From CAZTXD01 sp964617995 (GTDB taxonomy: Bacteria; Actinomycetota; Acidimicrobiia; Spongiisociales; ZC4RG35): a stretch of 9,923 bases of DNA. Location: assembly GCA_964617995.1 (NCBI GenBank), contig CAZTXD010000135.1, forward strand, positions 1-9,923, in the 5' to 3' direction. A program made the position numbers and the translations under genes. Shown piece after piece: positions 1 to 5,980 of this stretch (its first letter is position 1; the number at the start of each line of letters is the position of its first letter). Below the pieces are notes generated by a model, which made no database searches, was not told the origin of the DNA, and saw nothing but the letters and a program-made list of their open reading frames with translations.

Positions 1-467
1 TGAACCCCACGTTCGTGGTGGCGGACGAGCCCACCTCGATGCTCGACGTCAGCATTCGCATCTCGATCATGGAGCTGATGACCAACCTGGGCCGGGAGCT
101 GGGCGTCTCCTATCTCTACATAACCCATGACCTGGCTGTTGCTCGCTACATGTGCGACCGCATCGCGGTCATGTACCTCGGAAAGATCGTGGAGATGGGG
201 CCCACCGAGGAGGTCCTGGCCCGACCGAAACACCCCTACACGAAGGCCCTCCTCTCGGCCGTGCCGGTGCCCGATCCGTCGTATCGACGGACACCGGTGG
301 AGATCAAGGGAGGCATCTCCAAGGCGATCAACCCGTCCCCCGAGTGCCGTTTCATCGAACGGTGTCCCTTCGCAGCCGACGTCTGCCGGGAGAACCCGCA
401 TCCTCCCCTGGAGGAGCGGGGTGAGGATCACCTGGTGGCGTGCTACCGGGTGGACGAGATCTCCTGA
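1..467 (+). CDS. Oligopeptide/dipeptide ABC transporter ATP-binding protein, C-terminal part (5'-truncated by window)
   Basis: This is the ATP-hydrolysing subunit of an Opp/Dpp-type importer, on the cytoplasmic face of the membrane. Reading starts in phase at base 3 and 154 residues are visible. They begin at Walker B (VVADEP, residues 5-10), followed by the D-loop (SMLD, 12-15) and the H-loop histidine (THD, His42). The C-terminal oligopeptide-transporter extension carries four cysteines (C115, C121, C128, C147) in the pattern CRFxxRCP...C...AC that is typical of DppD/DppF/OppD/OppF proteins. Walker A, the Q-loop and the signature motif lie before the window. The stop is at 465-467. The two permease genes follow on the same strand after a gap of about 120 nt, so this is one transporter operon. 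The substrate cannot be told from this subunit; peptides, nickel or other small solutes are possible. Whether it is the D-type or F-type ATPase is not resolved. Confidence 0.93.
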   Translation, partial: NPTFVVADEPTSMLDVSIRISIMELMTNLGRELGVSYLYITHDLAVARYMCDRIAVMYLGKIVEMGPTEEVLARPKHPYTKALLSAVPVPDPSYRRTPVEIKGGISKAINPSPECRFIERCPFAADVCRENPHPPLEERGEDHLVACYRVDEIS

Positions 468-553
468 ATCGGCGGTGAACAGTCGGGAACCGCGAGGTCC
501 CCGCTGGCGTCTCCTAACGGGTTCGCCCAGCCGACCACAGCCGCGGAGGGACA

Positions 554-592
554 TTGATCACGCCAGAACTCGAGCCGTCCTCTCGCCGGTGA
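554..592 (+). CDS. Putative 12-codon leader ORF coupled to the downstream permease
   Basis: A TTG at 554 opens a short frame of 12 codons (MITPELEPSSRR) ending in TGA at 590-592. GGAGG at 545-549 lies 4 nt before it and is the only strong Shine-Dalgarno in the gap between the ATPase and the permease. The TGA overlaps the proposed GTG start of the permease (589-591) as GTGA, the geometry of translational coupling. The downstream gene pair in this operon uses the same arrangement (TTGA at 1836-1839). The GTG at 589 has no Shine-Dalgarno of its own, so ribosomes finishing this frame could supply initiation. Alternatives are a chance frame, or a sequence indel that has split the true permease N-terminus. 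The peptide resembles nothing I recognise. Confidence 0.3.
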   Translation: MITPELEPSSRR

Positions 593-1839
593 CCACCGAC
601 GAAGCCGTCGCTACGGTCCCGGCGAGATCCCGCCTGCCCTGGTTCGTGGGCTTCCTGGCCCGTCGAGCCCTGTGGGGGGTCATCACCCTCTTCATCTTCC
701 TCACCGTCCTGTTCTTCTTCATGCAGGTGTGGGTGCCCTACAATTGGGCGACCCAGTTCGGCCTCGGTGGTCCGGCGGCCGTCGCCGCCGCAGAGGAGAG
801 CGCGGGGCTCGATCGTCCCCTGATGGAACGCTACGTGGGCTTCCTGGGCGGCATCGTCCGGGGGGATCTGGGACAGTCGTTCAACGGCGGTGACGTCGCC
901 GAGCTCATCCGAACCTCGCTCCCGGTCACGCTCATGGTGTTCATCGTGGGGACCCTGATCGGCTGGGTCGTGGGAGAGCTCCTGGGACGGGTCGGGGCCT
1001 GGAGAGGGCGGAGGGGATCGGGCTCGCTCCTGTCGCTCGTGGGCGTGCTGTCGGCGACGCTGTTCCCCCCCTTCCTCGTGTTCGTGCTGGTGCGCTGGCT
1101 TCGTTTCCCACTCCTCGACCTGCGAGAGGCCATGGGACTGCCCGTCGACAGCCTGGAGATCTGGCGGGGGGCCGTCATGGGTCAGGAGGGCGTGCCCACG
1201 CCCAACGACGTGCGCTGGCTGGTGGCACTCACGCTGACGGCGGCAGTCGTGGTTGCCCTGGGCGTCCGCTGGTATGCGCGGCGGCGACGCATCCCGTTGA
1301 TCGCGGGCCTGGCATTTCCCGTGACGCTCACGGCGGCGGCCGTGGGCCTGGCCCTTTCGGAGGTGGGTGTGCAGGCCCTCGACCTGCTCTACCGGGTGGA
1401 CATGAGCACCACCACCGGTCGTGGCACACCGGCACTCGCCCTGGTGGGGGTGATCCTGATCTCGTTTGGTCAGGTCATGTTCATGATGCGTGTGGGAATA
1501 GAGGACGAGCGCTCCGAGGACTACGTTCTCACCGCCCGGGCGAAGGGAATGCGGGAACGGTTCGTCCGGGATCGTCACGTGGCCCGCAACGCTCTGGCTC
1601 CCACACTGGCGGGGTCGTTTCTCGCTTTCCCCACGGTGCTGGCGGGCATGTTCATCGTGGAGGTGGAGCTGCAGATGCAGGGACTCTCCACGCTGCTCTT
1701 CGACGCCATCGAGTTCCAGGACATCCCCGTCATCATGGGCGTGATGGTCGTGTTGGGGGTGGTGGGGGTGGGGTTTCGTCTCGTGACCGATGTCAGCATC
1801 GCCGCGCTCGACCCCCGCCAGAGAAGGGGTGACGTTTGA
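589..1839 (+). CDS. ABC transporter permease, DppB/OppB type, with enlarged membrane domain
   Basis: This inner-membrane subunit forms half of the translocation channel of an Opp/Dpp-type importer and has 416 residues. The first membrane segment is at about 28-49, after an FLARR motif that matches the usual N-terminal (I)RR of DppB proteins. A periplasmic region and two more segments follow. The cytoplasmic EAA loop that docks on the ATPase begins near residue 312 (YVLTARAKG) and is followed by the conserved RNALAP. DppB-type permeases are normally about 310-340 residues with six segments. Here about 100 extra residues lie before the segment leading into the EAA loop, including two additional hydrophobic stretches (about 211-226 and 235-255). 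I chose GTG 589 because it overlaps the stop of a Shine-Dalgarno-bearing short frame and precedes the first membrane segment. In-frame GTG 475 and 646 are possible, but 475 would add residues that do not look like protein. The stop overlaps the next permease by 4 nt. Confidence 0.9.
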   Translation: MTTDEAVATVPARSRLPWFVGFLARRALWGVITLFIFLTVLFFFMQVWVPYNWATQFGLGGPAAVAAAEESAGLDRPLMERYVGFLGGIVRGDLGQSFNGGDVAELIRTSLPVTLMVFIVGTLIGWVVGELLGRVGAWRGRRGSGSLLSLVGVLSATLFPPFLVFVLVRWLRFPLLDLREAMGLPVDSLEIWRGAVMGQEGVPTPNDVRWLVALTLTAAVVVALGVRWYARRRRIPLIAGLAFPVTLTAAAVGLALSEVGVQALDLLYRVDMSTTTGRGTPALALVGVILISFGQVMFMMRVGIEDERSEDYVLTARAKGMRERFVRDRHVARNALAPTLAGSFLAFPTVLAGMFIVEVELQMQGLSTLLFDAIEFQDIPVIMGVMVVLGVVGVGFRLVTDVSIAALDPRQRRGDV

Positions 1840-2762
1840 CCACTGTGATGGACGTCGACATGGATGCGCGCCCTCAGTGGAAGGTCGTCCTCACCAACCC
1901 CAAGATCGTGGCGGGTCTGGTGATCCTCACCGTCTTCGTGCTTGCGCTGTTCGCTCAACCACTCCTCCATGCCACCCTGTGGTCCGGGCAGAGCAACGTC
2001 TACGACCCCCAGTTCGGCTTCGACCGGGAGATAACCCACCCGTCGGCTCCCTCGGGTCGGCACTGGCTCGGCACCAGCTCGTTGGGGAGGGATGTCTTCT
2101 CGATGCTCACCTACGCCGCCGGGCCGACGTTCCTCGTGGCAATGTCGGCCGGGGTGGCGATAGTGGTCGTGTCGCTGGTGGGTGGGTCGGTTGCCGCCTA
2201 TCGGGGAGGATGGGTGGACGGCCTCGTCAGCCACTTGAGCGACGCCATGGTCCTGCTGCCGGCGATGCTGGCGGTGTTCATACTCGGCATCGGGCGCCCC
2301 AACGAGGAGTTCGGCGCCCTACACGTGGGGCTCAGCTTCGGGATCATCTACGGGATGGGACCGGCGATGGCCACGGTCAGGGCGGCCGCCCTCACGGTCA
2401 TGGCGAAGCCCTTCGTCGAGGCCGCGCGGGTGGCCGGCGGCGGGGGCTTGTGGATGGTGAGCCGTCACATCCTCCCTCACCTCGTCCAGCACGCCGCCGT
2501 CCAGGCGATGATCGGCATAACAGGGGCGGTGACAGCCGAGGGTTTCCTCAGCTTCCGGAGCGCCGTGGGCGATGACGTCGGCTTCGGGATGATGGTCTAC
2601 GACGGCATCACCTGGTCGGAGCTCTTCGCAGGCATAGCTCCCATCCCTTGGTGGGTGATGGTCGCCGGGGCGGGAGGGATCACGTTGCTGGCGGCCGCGT
2701 TCTATTTGATGGGGGTGGGGATGCGGGAGGCGTTCGATCCGAAGACTCATCGGGTGCGATGA
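1836..2762 (+). CDS. ABC transporter permease, DppC/OppC type
   Basis: This is the second channel subunit of the same importer and has 308 residues, the usual size. It has an N-terminal cytoplasmic tail, a first membrane segment at about 22-44 and the family-typical periplasmic motif HWLGTSSLGRDVFS at about 76-89, the hallmark of DppC/OppC proteins. Further segments follow, with the EAA loop near 195 (EAARVAG) followed by RHILPH. The TTG start at 1836 overlaps the preceding stop as TTGA, and a purine-rich GAAGGGG sits a few bases upstream. In-frame GTG 1845 and ATG 1848 are alternatives that would shorten the tail by 3-4 residues without touching any domain. It is the last gene of the operon here; the next gene is on the opposite strand. 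The substrate is unknown. Confidence 0.93.
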   Translation: MTTVMDVDMDARPQWKVVLTNPKIVAGLVILTVFVLALFAQPLLHATLWSGQSNVYDPQFGFDREITHPSAPSGRHWLGTSSLGRDVFSMLTYAAGPTFLVAMSAGVAIVVVSLVGGSVAAYRGGWVDGLVSHLSDAMVLLPAMLAVFILGIGRPNEEFGALHVGLSFGIIYGMGPAMATVRAAALTVMAKPFVEAARVAGGGGLWMVSRHILPHLVQHAAVQAMIGITGAVTAEGFLSFRSAVGDDVGFGMMVYDGITWSELFAGIAPIPWWVMVAGAGGITLLAAAFYLMGVGMREAFDPKTHRVR

Positions 2763-2784
2763 CGGTTGTCGGTTGTCATTTTTC
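2758..2784 (+). terminator. Weak hairpin plus T-run at the end of the transporter operon
   Basis: ATGAC (2759-2763), which overlaps the permease stop codon, can pair with GTCAT (2775-2779) across an 11-nt loop, with a possible extra G-T pair. A run of five T residues (2779-2783) overlaps the 3' end of the stem. The order matches a Rho-independent terminator, but the stem is short and only moderately GC-rich. It also shares bases with the heptamer array, so it may be a by-product of that repeat. Confidence 0.2.
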
Positions 2785-2805
2785 GGTTGTCGGTTGTCGG
2801 TTCAC
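2764..2805 (+). repeat. Short tandem array with 7-bp period (GGTTGTC)
   Basis: Six consecutive 7-mers are seen right after the permease stop: GGTTGTC, GGTTGTC, ATTTTTC, GGTTGTC, GGTTGTC, GGTTCAC. Four are identical. The third and sixth are degenerate but keep the period and the final C. The array lies wholly in the convergent intergenic gap. It could come from slippage, could be a binding-site cluster, or could be a fragment of a dispersed intergenic repeat. It is visible by eye and no function can be assigned. Confidence 0.7.
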
Positions 2806-2841
2806 GGATGATGGCGGCCGGCGGGACAGGCTACGGCGAGT

Positions 2842-2860
2842 GGCCCGACCATCCCGGGCC
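2842..2860. terminator. GC-rich hairpin between convergent genes
   Basis: GGCCCG (2842-2847) and CGGGCC (2855-2860) form a perfect 6-bp stem with a 7-nt loop, about 80 nt past the permease stop and about 47 nt past the stop of the opposite-strand gene. This is a natural place for a bidirectional terminator, but there is no T-run on either strand, so an intrinsic terminator is not demonstrated. In DNA this GC-rich the pairing could be chance. Confidence 0.22.
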
Positions 2861-2906
2861 CCGCAGCGAGCAGCCGTGCGGTAGTGCCCCTCAGCAGTCA
2901 ATACAG

Positions 2907-3788
2907 TCAGTCGTCGGTGGGGAGGGTGAAGCGGTCGGCGAGGATGGTGCCCGACACGGAAATGGTGGTGGCGAAGTCGTCGCTGGTTAGGGAGGGGCAC
3001 TGGACGCCGATCTCCACCCTCTCGGTGTTCTCGTCGATGACGGCGACGACGTCGTCGGTGACGGTGCACTCATCCGGGTCGGCGTGGAAGGGGGGCATGA
3101 AGTCTTCTCCGGGCACGGAGATCCACTGCACCACCGGACGCCCCGAGGGGTCCAGCCACAGGCTGAGGGGTGACCCGAAGCGCACCATCTCGGCAGGGTC
3201 CGGCTCATCCATTGCCACCATCGCCGCCCGCGGGCTCCCGGTCGACGACACGTACCAGGCCATCGGAGGGACCGGCACCACGTCCTCGATGTCACCACTG
3301 ATCTCCAGCGACCCTCCCGTGTCGTCGGAGGGAAGCGGCAGGACCAGCCGGGCGTCGTGGGTCGTCCAGCCCTCGAGGTGGATGGTGTGGTTGCCCTGCA
3401 CGTCGGTGATGTCACGGCACGACATCCTCAGGCGCACCAGACCCGACTCGAGACTGATGGCCTCCGGCTCGAGAGGGCAATCCGGGGGGTCCAGGAAGAT
3501 GTTGAGCCCCTCGTAGACCATCTGGGAGACGTAGATCTTCCCGTCATCCTCTGCGATGGTGAGGCGAAGGTCTCCCTGGTCGACCGTCACCGTTCCTTCC
3601 CGGTCACCGCTCACGACGATGTTCCGGCCCCACTCCGAGGGCGGGCCGGTTGCGCTCACCAGGGTGGTCGAGGGGGAGGCGCTCACCGTGGCCGGGGGTC
3701 CGTCGGGGAGGATCGCCTCCGACAACCCGGCTACCAGGGCGACGACCAGGACGGCGGCACCCGCCAGGACTGCCAGCCCCCTGATCAC
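2907..3788 (-). CDS. Membrane-anchored extracytoplasmic protein with two Cys-pair modules (paralog 1, unknown function)
   Basis: I do not recognise a named family. The 293-residue protein has one N-terminal hydrophobic segment (about 4-22) without a lipobox cysteine, so it is either an uncleaved anchor or a signal peptide. A Pro/Ser/Thr-rich linker (about 31-52) follows. The rest is acidic and rich in alternating hydrophobic residues, suggesting beta-strands. Two related modules can be seen. Module A has C104 and C124 with the motifs YEGLNIFLDPPDC and CRDITDVQG. Module B has C241 and C264 with DPDEC and CPSLT. Each module ends in a strand of the form TIxxxG. Four cysteines outside the membrane suggest two disulfides. 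The GTG start (3786-3788) overlaps the stop of the upstream paralog as GTGA, so the two are co-translated. A cell-surface or ligand-binding role is only inference; the mycobacterial LpqH-like beta-rich antigens are a loose analogy. Confidence 0.85.
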   Translation of the reverse strand: MIRGLAVLAGAAVLVVALVAGLSEAILPDGPPATVSASPSTTLVSATGPPSEWGRNIVVSGDREGTVTVDQGDLRLTIAEDDGKIYVSQMVYEGLNIFLDPPDCPLEPEAISLESGLVRLRMSCRDITDVQGNHTIHLEGWTTHDARLVLPLPSDDTGGSLEISGDIEDVVPVPPMAWYVSSTGSPRAAMVAMDEPDPAEMVRFGSPLSLWLDPSGRPVVQWISVPGEDFMPPFHADPDECTVTDDVVAVIDENTERVEIGVQCPSLTSDDFATTISVSGTILADRFTLPTDD

Positions 3789-4774
3789 GGTGGCGTTAAC
3801 GGTCGGGTGATGATGGTCTGTCGGTGCACAGCCAGGCTACCGGTGATGGATACCGTCACTTCTCCTTCCATGTCGGTCACCGACGGGCACTCGATGTCCA
3901 GATGGATGAGTTCGGTGTGGGGAGCGATCATCACGTCGGGCTGCAACGTGACTGAGCAGCCGGCCGGAGAAGGCTGGAAGATCGCCAGCTCATGCTGGAT
4001 GAGGGTGACGTAGGGCTGATCGTTGTCGTCGAGGGCCAATGTGAGCCCGTGTCCGGCTTCATCGTCGTAGAGGGAGATGGCCGGCATCTCGTCTTCACCG
4101 GCGGACGCCTGGTCGTCGTCGGGGTACAGGTACCAGGTGGCGGAGGGGAAGGACATCTCGGCGGAGATGTCACCTTCCAGCACCAGGGCTCCACCCGAGT
4201 CGTAACGGCCGTCGGGGTGGGCGAGCCGCAGCGGGAGATCGAGCGTGCCTTCCAGGGTGAGTGCGGCCGAGCCTTGCACATCGGCGACGTCGGGGCAGGC
4301 GACGTGCAGACGGGCTATCCCGGAGCGGTCGTTCTCCTCCTCGACAGTGAAGGAACAGTCCTCGGGGTCGAGGAACAGGTTGAGGCCCTCGTAGCTCGCT
4401 TGATCGATGAACAACCCGGAGTCGGGGTCCATGTCGAAGATGAGCGTGTTGCCGTCGGTATCGCCGACCTCGAAGCGCCCGGAGGTCTGAAAACGGTTGG
4501 CGATTTGAAGCTGGGCTGCGTCGCGATTCACCACGAAGCGGCCCGGTCGGTCACCGGTGACCTCCAGGTTCCCTCCCACCCCTGTGGGCGGGTCGGGCGA
4601 CAGGGTGTCGCGGGGTGCGTTGGTGTCGCTTGCCTCCACCGAAACGCTCCCGCCCACCGGCTCATCCCCTACCTCCGGGGACGATCCGTCGGGAAGCACG
4701 AGTGTGGCCAGCCCGGCTGTTGCCGCCACTACCAGGGCGGCCCCTGTCGCCAGCACGGCGAGACCTCGCAGCAT
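3785..4774 (-). CDS. Membrane-anchored extracytoplasmic protein with two Cys-pair modules (paralog 2, unknown function)
   Basis: This 329-residue protein is a clear paralog of its downstream neighbour. The N-termini nearly match (MLRGLAVLATGAALVV here, MIRGLAVLAGAAVLVV there), and both continue to an LPDG motif at 27-30. A hydrophobic segment (about 4-22) is followed by an acidic Ser/Pro linker. Module A has YEGLNLFLDPEDC (C140) and ACPDVADVQG (C160). Module B has GCSVT (C273) and ECPSVTDMEG (C296). Cys spacing is 20 and 23, the same as in the neighbour. Compared with it, this copy is 36 residues longer, with extra sequence before the first YEGLN motif. I chose ATG 4774 because it gives the matching N-terminus; the open frame upstream to 5026 is antisense to the racemase gene. 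There is no good Shine-Dalgarno; a -10-like hexamer 8 nt upstream suggests a leaderless message. Function is unknown. Confidence 0.87.
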   Translation of the reverse strand: MLRGLAVLATGAALVVAATAGLATLVLPDGSSPEVGDEPVGGSVSVEASDTNAPRDTLSPDPPTGVGGNLEVTGDRPGRFVVNRDAAQLQIANRFQTSGRFEVGDTDGNTLIFDMDPDSGLFIDQASYEGLNLFLDPEDCSFTVEEENDRSGIARLHVACPDVADVQGSAALTLEGTLDLPLRLAHPDGRYDSGGALVLEGDISAEMSFPSATWYLYPDDDQASAGEDEMPAISLYDDEAGHGLTLALDDNDQPYVTLIQHELAIFQPSPAGCSVTLQPDVMIAPHTELIHLDIECPSVTDMEGEVTVSITGSLAVHRQTIITRPLTPP

Positions 4775-4782
4775 GACCGCAT

Positions 4783-4788
4783 ACCCTA
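4783..4788 (-). promoter_or_regulatory. Candidate -10 element for the paralog pair (leaderless)
   Basis: Read on the minus strand the hexamer is TAGGGT, matching the TANNNT pattern of actinobacterial -10 boxes. It ends 8 nt before the ATG at 4774, so transcription could begin at or next to the start codon. No convincing -35 is visible and there is no strong Shine-Dalgarno between it and the gene. Confidence 0.3.
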
Positions 4789-4821
4789 TCGGGGACCGAT
4801 TCCAATCCTGGCCTGCCCTCT

Positions 4822-4838
4822 CCCGGCTAACGTCCGGG
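4822..4838. promoter_or_regulatory. Inverted repeat CCCGG-N7-CCGGG over the racemase promoter
   Basis: Perfect 5-bp arms (4822-4826 and 4834-4838) flank the hexamer TAACGT. A dimeric repressor bound here would cover the -10 region of the fatty-acid operon and lie beside the promoter of the divergent pair. The arms are short and GC-only in a GC-rich genome, so chance is a real alternative. Confidence 0.22.
4828..4833 (+). promoter_or_regulatory. Candidate -10 element for the racemase-led operon (leaderless)
   Basis: TAACGT fits the TANNNT -10 pattern and ends 7 nt before the GTG start at 4841. That spacing puts the transcription start on the start codon. No Shine-Dalgarno is present in front of this GTG, which is consistent with a leaderless mRNA. 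The -35 region shows no clear consensus. Confidence 0.37.
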
Positions 4839-4840
4839 CC

Positions 4841-5974
4841 GTGTCTGGCCCGCTGACCGACCTTCGAGTGGTGGAGCTGGGCGGGATCGGGCCGGTGCCT
4901 CACGCCGGGATGATCCTGGCCGACCTCGGCGCCGAGGTCACCCGGATCGTGCGGCCGGGTCGGCCGGGCGATCCCCACGACATCCTCGCCAGGGGCAAGC
5001 GATCCATCGCCATCGACCTGAAACACCCCGAGGGAGCGGCGCTCGCCCTGGCACTGGTCGAGCGGGCGGATGTGCTAATCGAGGGATTCCGCCCCGGGGT
5101 GGCCGAACGCCTGGGGCTGGGACCGCCACGATGTCATGAGGTCAATCCCCGGCTGGTGTACGGGCGGATGACGGGATGGGGCCAGAGCGGCCCCCTGGCG
5201 GATGCGGCCGGCCATGACATCGACTACATCGCCGTGACGGGCACCCTGGCCGCCATAGGCACGCCGAAGCGCCCGGTGCCGCCCCTGAACTTGGTGGGCG
5301 ATTTCGGCGGGGGATCCATGCTGGTGGTGGTGGGTGTGCTGGCGGCGCTTCACAGCGTGGGAAGCGACGGAGCCGGCCAGGTGGTCGACGCTGCCATGGT
5401 GGACGGCTCGGCGCTGCTGATGGCGATGCATCACGGAGCCCTCGCCGGAGGATGGTGGAGGGGAGTGAGAGGCGACGACCTATTCGACGGGTCGGCGCCG
5501 TTCTACACCACCTACGCCACCTCCGACGGCGAGTGGATGGCCGTTGGGGCCCTCGAACCACAGTTCTACGCCCGGCTCGTGGAAGGCCTCGGGCTCGAAG
5601 TCGACGATCTCCCCCAACAGATGGACCGGGCTGCCTGGCCGGAGATGCGCCGCCTGTTCGCCGAGGAGTTCGCCCAACACACCCGGGAGGAGTGGGAGGC
5701 GATCTTCTCCCAGATCGACGCCTGCGTGACCGGCGTCTACACGATGACCGAGGCAGCCAACCATCCCCACCTGCGGAGCCGGGGGACGTTCGTGGTGAGC
5801 GGGGGAGTGGTCCAACCCGCTCCGGCACCCCGGTTCAGCGCTACTCCTCCTGATCCGCCGGGTTCCGTGCCTCGCCCCGGTCAGCACACAGCGGAGATCC
5901 TGGCCGACCTCGGCCTCGATGCGGTGGAGATCTCTAGACTCATAGGCATCGGGACAGTTTCGACAGAGGAGTAG
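4841..5974 (+). CDS. mcr: Alpha-methylacyl-CoA racemase (CaiB/BaiF family)
   Basis: It interconverts (2R)- and (2S)-2-methylacyl-CoA through an enolate, allowing methyl-branched fatty acids or sterol side chains to enter beta-oxidation, which requires the S form. The protein has 377 residues, the usual length. From memory of the Mycobacterium tuberculosis Mcr sequence, the N-terminus (SGPLTDLRVVELGGIGP) and the active-site motifs match closely. The residues corresponding to its catalytic His126, Asp156 and Glu241 are His125 (AGHDIDY), Asp154 (VGDFGGGSM) and Glu239 (ALEPQFY), so it should be active. The GTG at 4841 gives the family N-terminus; the frame stays open upstream only because it runs antisense to the divergent gene. 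It is first in an operon with an acyl-CoA synthetase 6 nt downstream. A CoA-transferase of the same fold is the main alternative; the conserved racemase triad argues against it. It is probably cytoplasmic. Confidence 0.93.
   Translation: MSGPLTDLRVVELGGIGPVPHAGMILADLGAEVTRIVRPGRPGDPHDILARGKRSIAIDLKHPEGAALALALVERADVLIEGFRPGVAERLGLGPPRCHEVNPRLVYGRMTGWGQSGPLADAAGHDIDYIAVTGTLAAIGTPKRPVPPLNLVGDFGGGSMLVVVGVLAALHSVGSDGAGQVVDAAMVDGSALLMAMHHGALAGGWWRGVRGDDLFDGSAPFYTTYATSDGEWMAVGALEPQFYARLVEGLGLEVDDLPQQMDRAAWPEMRRLFAEEFAQHTREEWEAIFSQIDACVTGVYTMTEAANHPHLRSRGTFVVSGGVVQPAPAPRFSATPPDPPGSVPRPGQHTAEILADLGLDAVEISRLIGIGTVSTEE
5966..5971 (+). promoter_or_regulatory. Ribosome binding site of the acyl-CoA synthetase
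   Basis: GAGGAG ends immediately before the racemase stop codon TAG (5972-5974) and lies 9 nt before the ATG at 5981. It fixes the synthetase start and shows that the two genes share a message. Confidence 0.7.
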
Positions 5975-5980
5975 ATCCAG

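Noticed and set aside
475..588. GTG 475 as an earlier start of the first permease
   Set aside because: It has no ribosome site, and the added residues are Arg/Pro-rich without family similarity. GTG 589 has the coupled overlap.
514..1578. A 354-codon minus-strand frame opposite the first permease
   Set aside because: The translation is rich in His, Arg, Gly and Pro with no domain pattern, and it mirrors the permease codons, so it is a shadow frame.
2895..2909. Direct repeat CAGTCA at 9-bp spacing near the convergent gene end
   Set aside because: Only two 6-bp copies, overlapping a stop codon; well within chance.
3992..4840. Upstream in-frame extension of the racemase gene
   Set aside because: The frame is open but runs antisense to the paralog gene, and the family N-terminus begins exactly at GTG 4841.
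4775..5026. Upstream in-frame extension of the second paralog
   Set aside because: It would lie antisense to the start of the racemase gene. ATG 4774 gives an N-terminus matching the neighbouring paralog.
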